A stretch of 51,785 nt of DNA from a virus. Positions 7,569-16,091 of the stretch are shown here, one piece after another. The notes beneath the pieces were generated by a model, which saw only the letters and a list, made by a program, of their open reading frames with translations, did no database searches and had not been told where the DNA came from. Position 1 is the stretch's first letter. Every line of letters starts with the position of its first letter. A program made the position numbers and the translations under genes. The stretch is from the IMG/VR virus record IMGVR_UViG_3300012039_000010, positions 1-51,785 of that record; one strand, 5' to 3'.

Positions 7569-7975
7569 CCGACCTGTGGGTTCCCCGGGAGGTCGTCGCC
7601 GACCCGGAACGCCGCCAGGGCGACTGCTTCGCCGCCGCCGCCAAGCTCGTGCTCAGCGACCCGTCGTTCACCCTCGTGCACGCCAAGGTAACCACCCCCG
7701 ACAGGGAGACGCCCAGGCGCCCCGACCAGCCCCGTCCCGGGGAGCGCCACGACCACGCCTGGGCCGAGAAGCGGGCCCCCGTGCGGCTGGAGGACGGCAA
7801 GATGCGCAACACCGTCGTTTGCGTGGACCTGTCCTCCGGCCGCCACGTGGCCGCCCCCCGGGAGCTCTACTACCGGCTCGGCAAGATCGGCAAGACGTTC
7901 CGGTACTCGATGGCCCAGGTGCACCAGCTGGTGACCGAGCACGAGCACTGGGGCCCGTGGAGGGAGCTCCCGTGA
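7565..7975 (+). CDS. Hypothetical protein
   Basis: 136 residues; ATGA overlap with the previous gene. The pattern GDCFAAAAKLVL...LVHAKV...HAWAE...VCVDLSSGR has a Cys in an N-terminal helix and a later His in HAWAE, recalling papain-like or transglutaminase-type folds found in phage hypothetical proteins. The catalytic triad cannot be confirmed by eye. Unknown function. Confidence 0.6.
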   Translation: MTDLWVPREVVADPERRQGDCFAAAAKLVLSDPSFTLVHAKVTTPDRETPRRPDQPRPGERHDHAWAEKRAPVRLEDGKMRNTVVCVDLSSGRHVAAPRELYYRLGKIGKTFRYSMAQVHQLVTEHEHWGPWRELP

Positions 7976-8334
7976 CCGACCGCCCGAAGCTCCGCCGCCT
8001 CACCGAGGCCCACGGGGAGGACCCGCTCGACTCGACGTGGGAGGTCATCCTCCCGTGGGACGTCATCGGCTGCGTCTCCGCTCCCCGAGACGGGACGGCC
8101 GACAAGCCCCGGGAGTGGGCGTGCTGGTCGTACCGGCCCGACCCTGACGACCCGGTAGACGCCCTCGCCGACGACGCAGAGCTCGCCGACCTCGGCACCA
8201 GCCCGGCCGAGATGGACGACCCGGAGATGGCCGCCCGCATCAGGGCTGGCCGGGCCCGCTTCCTGTTCGGGGGCTTCACGACCCGCCGGGCCGCCGTCAC
8301 GTACCTCGTCGCCCACGAGCTCGGCATCACGTGA
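7972..8334 (+). CDS. Hypothetical acidic protein
   Basis: 120 residues, GTGA overlap with the previous stop. Very acidic in the middle (DPDDPVDALADDAELADL) with a basic C-terminal helix TTRRAAVTYLVAHEL. No family recognised. Confidence 0.6.
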   Translation: MTDRPKLRRLTEAHGEDPLDSTWEVILPWDVIGCVSAPRDGTADKPREWACWSYRPDPDDPVDALADDAELADLGTSPAEMDDPEMAARIRAGRARFLFGGFTTRRAAVTYLVAHELGIT

Positions 8335-8519
8335 GCCTCACTCACGGCGTGGCCCTCGTCTGCAACCTGTGTGGCGCCACGACGCCGTTTACCGTCTACG
8401 ACGGCGTGCGCCAGAGGACCAACGCCGTCCACCTTGCCCGGGCTGTCGCCGAGAGCAAAGGCTGGAAGGCCAACCCCGTCGCCGACATCTGCTCCGTCTG
8501 CACGGAGGCTCGGCGATGA
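8331..8519 (+). CDS. Small zinc-finger protein
   Basis: 62 residues, GTGA start overlap. CNLCGATT near the N-terminus and CSVC near the C-terminus make one four-Cys zinc site around a helix (RTNAVHLARAVAESKGW). Directly upstream of the SF2 helicase, with which it overlaps; it could be a small accessory factor. Confidence 0.6.
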   Translation: MSLTHGVALVCNLCGATTPFTVYDGVRQRTNAVHLARAVAESKGWKANPVADICSVCTEARR

Positions 8520-10234
8520 CCCGGCTGGCGCTCCGCCCGTACCAGGAGGAGGCCCTTGACGCCGTAGCCAAGGCGGAGGCTGAGGGCTGCCGCCGACAGC
8601 TCCTCGTGGCCGCCACCGGCCTCGGCAAGACGGTCATCTTCGCCCACCTCGCCGAACGACGGCAAGGCCGAGCTCTCATCATCGCCCACCGGGACGAGCT
8701 CGTGTCGCAGGCCGCCGCCAAGGTCGCCGCCCAGTGGCCTGAGCTCGGCATCACCCCCGCCTGCGCCCAGCTTCTCGCCGACGCCAAGGAGCCCGAGGTC
8801 CGTCTGATGGCCGCCTCCGCCCAGGTGCGCCGGGGAGGCATCGGCATCGTCAAGGCGGAGGCCGACGACACCGACGCCCAGGTGGTGGTCGCCTCCATCC
8901 AGACTCTGGCGAGGGCCCGCAGGAGGGACCGCCTCGCCGCCTCTCCGCCCTTCGACCTCGTGGTCGTGGACGAGGCCCACCACGCCGCCGCCGACAGCTA
9001 CGGAGCGGCCCTCGCCGCCGTCCGAGCCGGGGAGCCCGACGGGCCCCTCCTCATCGGCGTGACCGCCACCCCCGACCGGGGCGACGGCAAGGGCCTGGAC
9101 GACCTGTTCGACCAGATCGTGGCGTCCTTCGACATCCTGTGGGGCATCCGAGCCGGGTACCTGTGCGACGTCCGAGGGCTCCGCATCGTGGTCGAGCACC
9201 TCGACCTGTCGGGCGTGAAGGTCCGCCGGGGCGACTACGACCAAGGCCAGGCCGGTCAGGCGATGGAGGACGCCGGAGCCCCCGAGCAGATCGTTCGGGC
9301 TTGGCTCGAGCACGCCCCCGGGAGACGGACTCTCGTGTTCACGCCGACCGTCGCCCTCGCCCATCAGGTGGCGGACGAGTTCAACCTGTCCGGGGTGCAC
9401 GCCCAGGCCATCGACGCCTCAACGCCGCTGGGCGACCGCCGCCGAGCTCTCGCCGCCTACGCCACGGGCGAGATCGAGGTGCTGGCCAACTGCGGTGTCC
9501 TCACGGAGGGCTACGACGAGCCCCGCACCGACTGCATCGTGGTCGCCCGCCCCACCAAGAGTCGGGCCCTCTACGCCCAGATGATCGGCCGGGGCACCCG
9601 CAAGCACCCCGACAAGGGCGACCTCCTCGTGCTCGACACGGTGGGCGCCACCCGCATGCACAGCCTCGTCACCGTCCCGTCGCTGATGGGCCTCGGGGAG
9701 ACGGAGTGGGCCGGGCTGATGGAGACGGGCTCGGGCCTCCTGTCGCAGGTCATGCAGGACCACGACGACGAGCTCGTGCGTCTCGGCCGCCTCAGGGCGG
9801 AGGAGGCAGACCTGTTCCGCCAGCTCACGTCCAGCGCCGTGCGGATCGCCTGGGCGCCCGTGGACAGCCCCGAGCCGGGCCTCCGCCGGTATGCCCGCCC
9901 GATGGGCCCGGGGGAGCCGACCGTCATCCTCGCCCAGCGTGCCGAGGGGGACGTGTGGACGGCCGGGCTGCTCTGGCCCGACGGCCGCAAGGAGGCGCTG
10001 ATGGCCCTCCAGCCCCTGGCCGCCTGCCAGGGCGTGGCCGAGGACTTCGTGCGAGCCGGGCGCTCCGTCGTGCTGACCCTGGCCGACGCCCCGTGGCGGG
10101 CCCGGGCCGCCTCAGCGAAGCAGAAGGGCTACGCCCGAGCCCTGGGCGTGGAGGTGCCGAAGGGCGTGACGGCCGGGGAGCTCTCCGACCTGATCGCCGC
10201 CGCACAGCTCCGCAACGGAGAGGTGAGCCAATGA
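8516..10234 (+). CDS. SF2 DEAD/DEAH-type DNA helicase
   Basis: 572 residues. Q-motif-like LRPYQEEAL at the N-terminus, Walker A ATGLGKT (33-39), DEAH (152-155), TATP (183-186), and in the second RecA domain VFTPTVALAHQVA, GVLTEGYDEPRTDCIVVARPT and QMIGRGTR. This is the full motif set of UvsW/RecG-like or type III restriction-like SF2 helicases common in actinophages. It would remodel forks or branched intermediates with the nearby recombination proteins. The C-terminal ~200 residues are not conserved by eye. ATG 8516 overlaps the previous stop. Confidence 0.9.
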   Translation: MTRLALRPYQEEALDAVAKAEAEGCRRQLLVAATGLGKTVIFAHLAERRQGRALIIAHRDELVSQAAAKVAAQWPELGITPACAQLLADAKEPEVRLMAASAQVRRGGIGIVKAEADDTDAQVVVASIQTLARARRRDRLAASPPFDLVVVDEAHHAAADSYGAALAAVRAGEPDGPLLIGVTATPDRGDGKGLDDLFDQIVASFDILWGIRAGYLCDVRGLRIVVEHLDLSGVKVRRGDYDQGQAGQAMEDAGAPEQIVRAWLEHAPGRRTLVFTPTVALAHQVADEFNLSGVHAQAIDASTPLGDRRRALAAYATGEIEVLANCGVLTEGYDEPRTDCIVVARPTKSRALYAQMIGRGTRKHPDKGDLLVLDTVGATRMHSLVTVPSLMGLGETEWAGLMETGSGLLSQVMQDHDDELVRLGRLRAEEADLFRQLTSSAVRIAWAPVDSPEPGLRRYARPMGPGEPTVILAQRAEGDVWTAGLLWPDGRKEALMALQPLAACQGVAEDFVRAGRSVVLTLADAPWRARAASAKQKGYARALGVEVPKGVTAGELSDLIAAAQLRNGEVSQ

Positions 10235-10503
10235 GCCTCGACGTGGGAGGCCTGTACTCAGGCGTGGTCCTCACCGACGCCGCCGACATCGTGGAGGGCC
10301 TGCTGGCGCCCGACGTGACCCCCGACCGCATCAGCGACCTCCTGGAGCACGCCGCCGACGACGCCGACCGAGCCCACGCCGTCATGTTCTACCTGGTGCT
10401 CCGCTGCCGAGGCATCCCCTATGGCCACCCCATCGCTGACGGCCTGACGGCCCCCCACGTCCACGGGGCCCAACTGATCCTCCCCCCGGGGGTGCAGACG
10501 TGA
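10231..10503 (+). CDS. Hypothetical protein
   Basis: 90 residues, ATGA overlap with the helicase. Helical and acidic (DIVEGLLAPDVTPDRISDLLEHAADD). No family recognised; conserved operon position suggests a small helicase-linked or replication-linked role. Confidence 0.55.
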   Translation: MSLDVGGLYSGVVLTDAADIVEGLLAPDVTPDRISDLLEHAADDADRAHAVMFYLVLRCRGIPYGHPIADGLTAPHVHGAQLILPPGVQT

Positions 10504-10691
10504 CCTGCCCGGCCCAGTGGCGGACGTTCGCCATCCACGACTGCAAGCGCAAGGAGGGGCACGCCGGGTTCCACCTATGCCCCTGTGGGTCGGCCTGCGC
10601 CCACGCCGACCTCGGCAAGTACAGCCTGAGTGAGGCTGGCCGGGTGGGCGACCTCCGGTACGTCCGGTACAGCCCGCCGCCCCCCGCATAG
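10500..10691 (+). CDS. Small Cys/His-rich protein
   Basis: 63 residues, GTGA start. C-x-H spacing (CPAQWRTFAIHDCKRKEGHAGFHLCPCG) resembles small zinc-binding proteins seen throughout actinophages, with the C..H...C..H pattern 'C...H.GfH'. Its TAG stop forms the first half of the TAGGCT box for the ParB-like gene. Confidence 0.6.
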   Translation: MTCPAQWRTFAIHDCKRKEGHAGFHLCPCGSACAHADLGKYSLSEAGRVGDLRYVRYSPPPPA

Positions 10692-10694
10692 GCT
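10689..10694 (+). promoter_or_regulatory. -10 box TAGGCT for leaderless ParB-like gene
   Basis: TAGGCT ends 6 bases before the ATG at 10701; no Shine-Dalgarno in the gap. The upstream gene's TAG stop is the first three bases. It would make the hypermodification operon a separate transcription unit. Confidence 0.5.
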
Positions 10695-10700
10695 CGCCCC

Positions 10701-11471
10701 ATGCCTGCCTCCAAGAGCCCCGCCGTCCCCGGTCAACGCCGCCTGGAGTACCTGCCGCTCCGCCAGATCATGAGCGCCCCCCGGAACCCCAACGGCCACG
10801 ACCTGCCCGCCATCGCCGCCTCCATCCGCCGGCACGGCTTCGTGGAGCCGGTGGTGGTGGACGAGCGGACCGGGTTCCTCGTGGGAGGCCACGGCCGCCT
10901 GGAGGTGCTCGCCGAGATGCGAGACGCCGGAGAGCAGCCCCCCGAGGGCATCGTGGAGCAGGAGCGAGCCGAGAACGACGTGGCCGCCGAGCCGGAGTGG
11001 CTGGCGCCGACCATCCTGGGCTGGGCGTCCCGCTCAGACGCCGAGGCCGAGGCGCTTCTGCTCGCCATGATGAAGCTCCCCAAGACGGCCGTCGCCTCGA
11101 TGGACCTCCTCGCCACGATGCTGGACGAGCTCTCGCAGGGCACCGAGCTCGCCCTCGCCGGGACCGGGTACAGCCCCGACGACCTCGATGACATCTTGGC
11201 TGGCCTGTCCGAGAGCGCACCCCTGACCGAGCTGGAGTACGGGGACAGTCGCAAGAGCGCCTACCCCGAGCCGTCGTACGGGGAACGCACCGACAACTAC
11301 CGCAACAAGCAGGTGCGGGCGATGGTGTTCGACTACCCGCTGGACGATTACGCCCTGGTCGCCGAGATGGCCGCCCGGGCCCGGGGCGCCTTCGGTGTGC
11401 AGTCCAACGCCGAGCTGTTCCAGCGGATGCTGGAGGCGTGGTGCATGCAGAACCCCGAGACGCCCGCATGA
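10701..11471 (+). CDS. ParB-like nuclease-domain protein
   Basis: 256 residues. The N-terminal ParB/Srx core is clear: LPLRQIMSAPRNPNGHDLPAIAASIRRHGFVEPVVVDERTG then GGHGRLEVL. The central helical region (LAPTILGWASRSDAEAEALLLAMMK and TGYSPDDLDDILAGL) matches actinophage ParB-like proteins that often neighbour DNA-modification enzymes. Here it opens an operon with a TET/JBP dioxygenase, an AADT-like protein and a kinase. It may bind DNA to guide the modification, or be a nuclease; its role in such operons is not established. Apparent leaderless start. Confidence 0.8.
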   Translation: MPASKSPAVPGQRRLEYLPLRQIMSAPRNPNGHDLPAIAASIRRHGFVEPVVVDERTGFLVGGHGRLEVLAEMRDAGEQPPEGIVEQERAENDVAAEPEWLAPTILGWASRSDAEAEALLLAMMKLPKTAVASMDLLATMLDELSQGTELALAGTGYSPDDLDDILAGLSESAPLTELEYGDSRKSAYPEPSYGERTDNYRNKQVRAMVFDYPLDDYALVAEMAARARGAFGVQSNAELFQRMLEAWCMQNPETPA

Positions 11472-12397
11472 GCGACACCGAGCTCGCCCCCGCCGTCACG
11501 GTCCGTCTTGCCCCGCTCGACCCGGAGGCCCGCAAGGCCGCACTCGACCTCCTCGGCAAGGGCGCCGCCCTGGAGCCCCCCGGGGCGATGATCAAGGCGC
11601 CGTGCCTCGTGCGAGCCGGAGACGAGCTCGTGGCAGTCGTTCTCAGGATGCCGCCGGGCCCGCTGGCCTGGGTCCGCAAGGCGCTTCTCGGCTGGCCGTT
11701 CGACACGACCACGTACCGTTCGGCTGGCATCAAGAACAACGCCCGGACGTTCGGCTACCTGGCCCGCAACACGCTCCTGCAGCGTGACGGCTGCCGGGCC
11801 TGCCAGGGCTCCCGGCTGGCGCCCGAGGCCCACCACGGCATCGTGGCCCAGGCAGAGCTCCTGTCCGCCATGCTGGCCGAGGCCGCCCCAGAGCTCGCCG
11901 CCCGGGACCGGGCCGCCGCCGAGGCCGTCTCGCCGGAGTGGCGCATGGGCGACAGCCAGTGGACCTCCGGGGTGGCGAACAGCACCTCCGTCCTGCCCTA
12001 CCACTTCGACCGCAACAACCTGGAGCCCGTCTGGTCAGCGATGATCGTGGTGCGGAGGGGCGTGCGGGGCGGCTACCTCCACGTGCCCGAGCTCGGCGCC
12101 TCGTTCCACTGCCGAGACGGAGACGTGGTGTGCTTCCCGGGCTGGCGCTTCGTGCATGGCGTCACCCCGGTCAAGATCGTGGAGCCCGACGGCTACCGCA
12201 TCTCCGCCGTGTACTACTGCGTGGAGCAGATGCGGGCGTGCGGCACCGGAGCCGAGGAGATGGCCCGGGCACAGCTCGCCCGCACCAACCGGGAGGCCGA
12301 CACCAGGCCCACCGTGGACCGCATCCCGGCTGCGATCGCCCGCCGAGATGCCGCTTCCAAGCCCACGGTTGAGGACGACGAGAGTGACGAGCTGTGA
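11468..12397 (+). CDS. TET/JBP-type 2-oxoglutarate/Fe(II) dioxygenase (DNA base hydroxylase)
   Basis: 309 residues from ATG 11468 (ATGA overlap). The double-stranded beta-helix ligands can be read: H179-x-D181 in LPYHFDRNN, distal H230 in FVHGVTPV, and the 2OG-binding Arg R244 in GYRISAVYYC. The segment RGGYLHVPELG...DGDVVCFPG and the ending 'VYYC..M..C' are characteristic of the TET/JBP branch. Known members oxidise the methyl group of thymine (JBP) or 5-methylcytosine (TET) in DNA; phage members occur in hypermodification operons. Here it is followed at once by AADT-like and kinase genes, which points to thymine as substrate, by inference. C-terminal ~50 residues are basic then acidic. Confidence 0.8.
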   Translation: MSDTELAPAVTVRLAPLDPEARKAALDLLGKGAALEPPGAMIKAPCLVRAGDELVAVVLRMPPGPLAWVRKALLGWPFDTTTYRSAGIKNNARTFGYLARNTLLQRDGCRACQGSRLAPEAHHGIVAQAELLSAMLAEAAPELAARDRAAAEAVSPEWRMGDSQWTSGVANSTSVLPYHFDRNNLEPVWSAMIVVRRGVRGGYLHVPELGASFHCRDGDVVCFPGWRFVHGVTPVKIVEPDGYRISAVYYCVEQMRACGTGAEEMARAQLARTNREADTRPTVDRIPAAIARRDAASKPTVEDDESDEL

Positions 12398-13332
12398 CCC
12401 TGAACCCCGACATGGGCGCCCTCGATGACCTCGCCACCTTCGCCCGCATCGAGGTGGAGAGCCGAGACGTGGAGCCGTGGGCCGACCTCCTCCGCCACCT
12501 GTACATGGAGGACGGGGCGCTGAGCCTGGAGGCCGCCCTGTGGCTGGTGGCGCTCTACAACACGTACGACAGCCTGGGCTCCGCCTGCTCAGTGTTCGCC
12601 CGCTGGCCGAGCCCGCACGAGCTCCTGACGGCCGCCGACTTCCCCGACAGCGCCCAGTACGAGTGCACCCAGGAGCGCCGCAACCTCAGGGGCGGCCTCG
12701 TGCTGACCCGCCACGCCTCCTACGGAGCTCTCGTGATGGGCGGAGACGGCACCCAGGCCTACTGGCTCGGCCAGGGCATCCCCCAGCCCGACGTGACGAC
12801 TGACTGCTGCGACACCGGAGGCGCCGAGGCCGCCTGGGAGCCGATGACCCGCCACCTCCGCCGAGTGTGGGGCGTGGGCCGCCAGGCCGCCTTCGAGTGG
12901 GCCGAGTTCCTCGCCAAGGTGGTTGGGATGCGGCTGACCGCCCCCCACGCCCAGCTGTGGGAGAGCGAGGGCCCGAGACGGAGCCTGCAGCGCCTCTACG
13001 GCAACCCCGACCCGGACCGGGCGTGGCTGGACGAGGCCGCCCTGGAGTGCCGGGCGTGGCTGCTCTCGCAGGGCATCGACCTCTCGTGGGAGGACTTCGA
13101 GACGATCATCTGCGACTTCAACGTGATGCGGGACGGCCGCTACTACCCGGGCCGCCACCTGGCCGCCCTCCGGGAGGAGATCGACGGCGTGGCCGAGTCG
13201 GCGCTCCGGGCCGCCCTGGAGCACGCATGGGAGCAGGTCGTGCCGCCCGAGTGGCAGTGCATTGACCCGGGCATCGACAAGGCCAAGCTGCCCGTCTACC
13301 GGGACTCCGGCCTGATCAGGAGCTCTGCATGA
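12394..13332 (+). CDS. AADT / aGPT-PPlase-like base transferase
   Basis: 312 residues. The N-terminal helical region WADLLRHLYMEDGALSLEAA, followed by LWLVALYNTYDSLGSACSVF, and the ERRNLRGG motif (E94-R-R-N97) match, by eye, the amino-acid:DNA transferase / alpha-glutamyl-putrescinyl-thymine pyrophosphorylase superfamily of phages. Known members replace the phosphate of phosphorylated 5-hydroxymethyl-dU in DNA with an amino acid or amine. C-terminal DFETIICDFNVMRDGRYYPGRHLAAL is also family-like. It overlaps both neighbours by four bases, so it is made with the dioxygenase and the hydroxylase fusion. No catalytic residue can be stated with confidence. Confidence 0.7.
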   Translation: MTLNPDMGALDDLATFARIEVESRDVEPWADLLRHLYMEDGALSLEAALWLVALYNTYDSLGSACSVFARWPSPHELLTAADFPDSAQYECTQERRNLRGGLVLTRHASYGALVMGGDGTQAYWLGQGIPQPDVTTDCCDTGGAEAAWEPMTRHLRRVWGVGRQAAFEWAEFLAKVVGMRLTAPHAQLWESEGPRRSLQRLYGNPDPDRAWLDEAALECRAWLLSQGIDLSWEDFETIICDFNVMRDGRYYPGRHLAALREEIDGVAESALRAALEHAWEQVVPPEWQCIDPGIDKAKLPVYRDSGLIRSSA

Positions 13333-14396
13333 CGCCCGAGGAGACGGCCCGCTTCCTCAACGGCTACGCCCGCCGCCACGCCGCCGGGGCGTTCGCCACG
13401 CCCCTTGCTCGAGAGTTGAACGACGGCAACGTCCGCATCTGGAAGAACCCGCTCGGCCGCACTGTCGCCGTGACCAAGCGGCTGACCCGGGACAGCGTCC
13501 GCACCGACTGGCTCGGCCAGCCGTACACGCTTCCCCGGGGCGCCACCATCGTGACGCACCTCGGCCGGGAGACGGGCTCCCCCATCCCAGCCGACCTGGA
13601 CGAGTACCACGCCATCTACGCCTACGCCGACGACCTGGAGCTGACCGCCGGGCTGGGCCGCCTCGGCCGGGAGGTCACAGCCACGAGGATCAGCGCCGCC
13701 TCCGAGATGATCCACTGCTGGGGGTGGCCGGGCACCGCCCGCCCGACGCCCCTCCTCGACGGCCTGACCGTGGTGCCGGTCGCCACGCACTCGGGCGACC
13801 TCCTCAACGCCTGCCGCCGAGAGCTCGCCCGGGCGACGGGGTGGGCCGATGACTACCCGTTCTACTCAGACGGCTCCTGGTCGGCGCTGTCCCTCCGGGG
13901 CTTCGACCCGGACCCGGCCTGGGGGGTGAAGCCCGCCGAGATGGGCCGCAAGTGGAACGACGCCCACCCGGGGGCTCTCCGCCGGACGTGCGTCTGGACC
14001 GACCTCGCCGACCGCTGCCCCACCCTCGTGCAGATCGCCTCGCAGCTGCCCGGGGCCGGGCTGGAACGGGTCCGCCTGATGCGCATGAAGCAGGGGAAGC
14101 TCGCCCGCCACACCGACATCACCGACAAGGCCAGCGGCCTCCGGGACGGGCAGATCGCCCGCTTCCACCTGCCCCTGATCACCAGCGAGCTCGTCGCCCT
14201 CCACGTCTGGGAGCTGTCCGGGGAGCTCCACAACTGGCACCTCGACGTGGGCGTCTGGTACTACCTCGACGCCCGCAAGCCGCACGCCGTCACCCAGGGC
14301 GACCCTGACCTCGACCGCATCCACCTCGTCGCCGACGTCATCTGCGACGAGTCCACCCGCTCCTACCTGGAGGCTTCATGCTCGGCTGCTACCTGA
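13329..14396 (+). CDS. Two-domain protein ending in Asp/Asn-hydroxylase-like 2OG dioxygenase
   Basis: 355 residues. The C-terminal half (about 245-345) has H261-x-D263 (ARHTDITD), H319 in RKPHAV, and R330 in DRIHLVADV, the ligand order of the aspartyl/asparaginyl beta-hydroxylase fold. The N-terminal half (about 1-170) is separate: FATPLARELNDGNVRIWKNPLG... ATRISAASEMIHCWGW, which could be a GNAT-like or other small-molecule domain; I cannot settle it. In a modification operon the second dioxygenase may tailor the base adduct. A 19-base overlap with the kinase gene follows. Confidence 0.65.
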   Translation: MTPEETARFLNGYARRHAAGAFATPLARELNDGNVRIWKNPLGRTVAVTKRLTRDSVRTDWLGQPYTLPRGATIVTHLGRETGSPIPADLDEYHAIYAYADDLELTAGLGRLGREVTATRISAASEMIHCWGWPGTARPTPLLDGLTVVPVATHSGDLLNACRRELARATGWADDYPFYSDGSWSALSLRGFDPDPAWGVKPAEMGRKWNDAHPGALRRTCVWTDLADRCPTLVQIASQLPGAGLERVRLMRMKQGKLARHTDITDKASGLRDGQIARFHLPLITSELVALHVWELSGELHNWHLDVGVWYYLDARKPHAVTQGDPDLDRIHLVADVICDESTRSYLEASCSAAT

Positions 14397-14941
14397 TCGG
14401 CCAACCTGGCGCCGGCAAGTCCACCCTGTTCCGGGAGGTGACCCAAGGCATTCCGAGCTACGAGAGCTCCCAGCCGTTCGCCCACACCGTGTACCTGCCC
14501 GAGCCGTCGGGGGGCCGCCCGATCGGCGCTCAGCTGGGCCGCCACCACGAGACGTTCCCGGGTACCGACCGCCTCAGCATGGCCGTCCAGCCCGACGCCG
14601 AGGCGTGGGTGCGCTCCGCCCCCTACCCCGTCATCATCGGCGAGGGCGACCGTCTCGCCACGCTCGGCTTCCTCACAGCACTGACGGAGGCGTGCGACGA
14701 GGGCTGCACCATCCTGTGGCTGGACACGCCCCAGTTGACCGCCAGGGCCCGGGCGACCCGCCGGGGCTCAGCCCAGACGGAGGCGTGGGTGAAGGGCCGC
14801 CGCTCCAAGGTCAACCGGCTGACCGACCTCCTGCCGGTGGTCCGGCTCGACGGCACCCTCAGCCCGGAGCTTCTCGCCGTGCAGGCCATCGGGGCGTCCC
14901 CCGCCTTGCAGGCGCTCCACGCCCTGGTGCCCGGCCTCTGA
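14378..14941 (+). CDS. P-loop kinase of base-hypermodification type
   Basis: 187 residues. Walker A GQPGAGKST at residues 8-16; then LGRHHETFPGTDRLSMAVQ, IIGEGDRLA (Walker B region) and RATRRGSAQTEAWVKGRRSK, a lid-like Arg-rich segment. This motif series matches phage P-loop kinases found beside ParB-like and TET/JBP or thymine-hypermodification genes; the best-studied relatives phosphorylate 5-hydroxymethyl-dU in DNA. I do not see the extra helical domain of HMUDK proteins, so a free nucleotide or an unusual substrate remains possible. Last gene of the operon. Confidence 0.7.
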   Translation: MLGCYLIGQPGAGKSTLFREVTQGIPSYESSQPFAHTVYLPEPSGGRPIGAQLGRHHETFPGTDRLSMAVQPDAEAWVRSAPYPVIIGEGDRLATLGFLTALTEACDEGCTILWLDTPQLTARARATRRGSAQTEAWVKGRRSKVNRLTDLLPVVRLDGTLSPELLAVQAIGASPALQALHALVPGL

Positions 14942-14956
14942 CCAGGCTCGTCCCGG

Positions 14957-14988
14957 TAGACGCCCCAGGCTAACCCGTGTTAGCCTGG
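14957..14988 (+). promoter_or_regulatory. Promoter with extended palindromic operator (site 3)
   Basis: TAGACG (14957-14962), 18-base spacer, TAGCCT (14981-14986). The operator is extended here: 10-base perfect arms CCAGGCTAAC and GTTAGCCTGG around CCGT (14965-14988). This is the most symmetrical copy and covers the -10. It drives the DUF932 gene. Confidence 0.7.
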
Positions 14989-15038
14989 GTAGGCCCCCAA
15001 CCGGGGGGCGTCACACACAGCCCAAGGAGAGCCCCAAC

Positions 15039-16091
15039 ATGCCCGACTACTTCGAATCAGGCTTCGCCGTCCGAGATGTCTCCTGGCACGGCAAAGAGAC
15101 GCTGCTGCAAGAGCACCCCGAGAACTGGGCGGCAGCCCGCATCCTCGCTGGCCTCGACTGGGAGCCCGAGTACCAGGACCTCTACGTCCCCGAGGTCATC
15201 CCCGCCGGGGAGAGCGCCCCCGAGGGCTCCATCCATATCAAGGCGATGGGCAACGACAGCGCCGACCTGTGGCACGTCCCGGTCAACGGCCACCAGGCCA
15301 TCATCCGCAGCGACAACCGGAAGGTGCTCGCCACCCCCAAGGACTCGTTCCGGCTGATCAGCAACACCGAGATGGGCGACCTCCTGGAGGCGTACAGCGA
15401 GGCGTGGCGCAAGGCCGGAGCCAAGGTGCTGTTCGACACCGCCGGGTCCGTCTACGAGGGCCGGTGGGTGTACGCCACGCTCCTGCTGGACGAGCCCTAC
15501 ACCATCCCCGGCGACCCCAGCCCCATCCTCCCGTACGCAGCGTTCCTCAACGCCCACGACGGCACGGCCGCCTGCAAGGTCGTCAACACTCAGGTCCGGG
15601 TCGTCTGCGCCAACACGTGGAAGATGGCCGACGTGGAGGGCGAGCGCTCTGGCCGCCAGATCGTCATCCGCCACACGTCCGGTGCGACGGAGCGCCTGGA
15701 GGAGGCCAAGGCCGCCCTCGCCAGCGTCCGTGACGAGGTGGCGAACTACCAGATGCTCGCCACCGAGCTTGCCTCGATCAACGTCTCAGACGCCCTCGTC
15801 AAGACGTTCCTCAGCGAGTTCATCCCGGTGCCGGAGAACAGCTCCGAGCGCACCCGGACGGCCCGCCTGGAGCGCCAAGGCATGTTCATGGCGCTGTACG
15901 CCTCGTCGCCCACGACCGACGGCATCCGGGGCACCGCCTACGGCCTCGTGCAGACGGCCGGGGAGTACCTGGACCACCTGCGCCCCGTCCGGAACAGCGA
16001 CACCTACCTGGCCCGCACCCTGTTCAACAGCGAGCCCATCAAGGGCAACGCCGTCCGCCTCGTCCGAGAGCTCGTGCAGGAGGGCGTGTGA
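15039..16091 (+). CDS. DUF932 / TIGR03299-type phage-plasmid protein
   Basis: 350 residues. SFRLISNTEMGDLLEAY, then GRWVYATLLLDEP, LPYAAFLNAHDGTAACKVVNTQVRVVCANTWKMA, and a C-terminal helical part with the pattern of the DUF932/TIGR03299 family that is widespread in phages and plasmids. The molecular function of the family is unknown. It has its own promoter with the most symmetrical operator and an AAGGAGA Shine-Dalgarno, so it is likely made strongly and under control. Confidence 0.8.
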   Translation: MPDYFESGFAVRDVSWHGKETLLQEHPENWAAARILAGLDWEPEYQDLYVPEVIPAGESAPEGSIHIKAMGNDSADLWHVPVNGHQAIIRSDNRKVLATPKDSFRLISNTEMGDLLEAYSEAWRKAGAKVLFDTAGSVYEGRWVYATLLLDEPYTIPGDPSPILPYAAFLNAHDGTAACKVVNTQVRVVCANTWKMADVEGERSGRQIVIRHTSGATERLEEAKAALASVRDEVANYQMLATELASINVSDALVKTFLSEFIPVPENSSERTRTARLERQGMFMALYASSPTTDGIRGTAYGLVQTAGEYLDHLRPVRNSDTYLARTLFNSEPIKGNAVRLVRELVQEGV

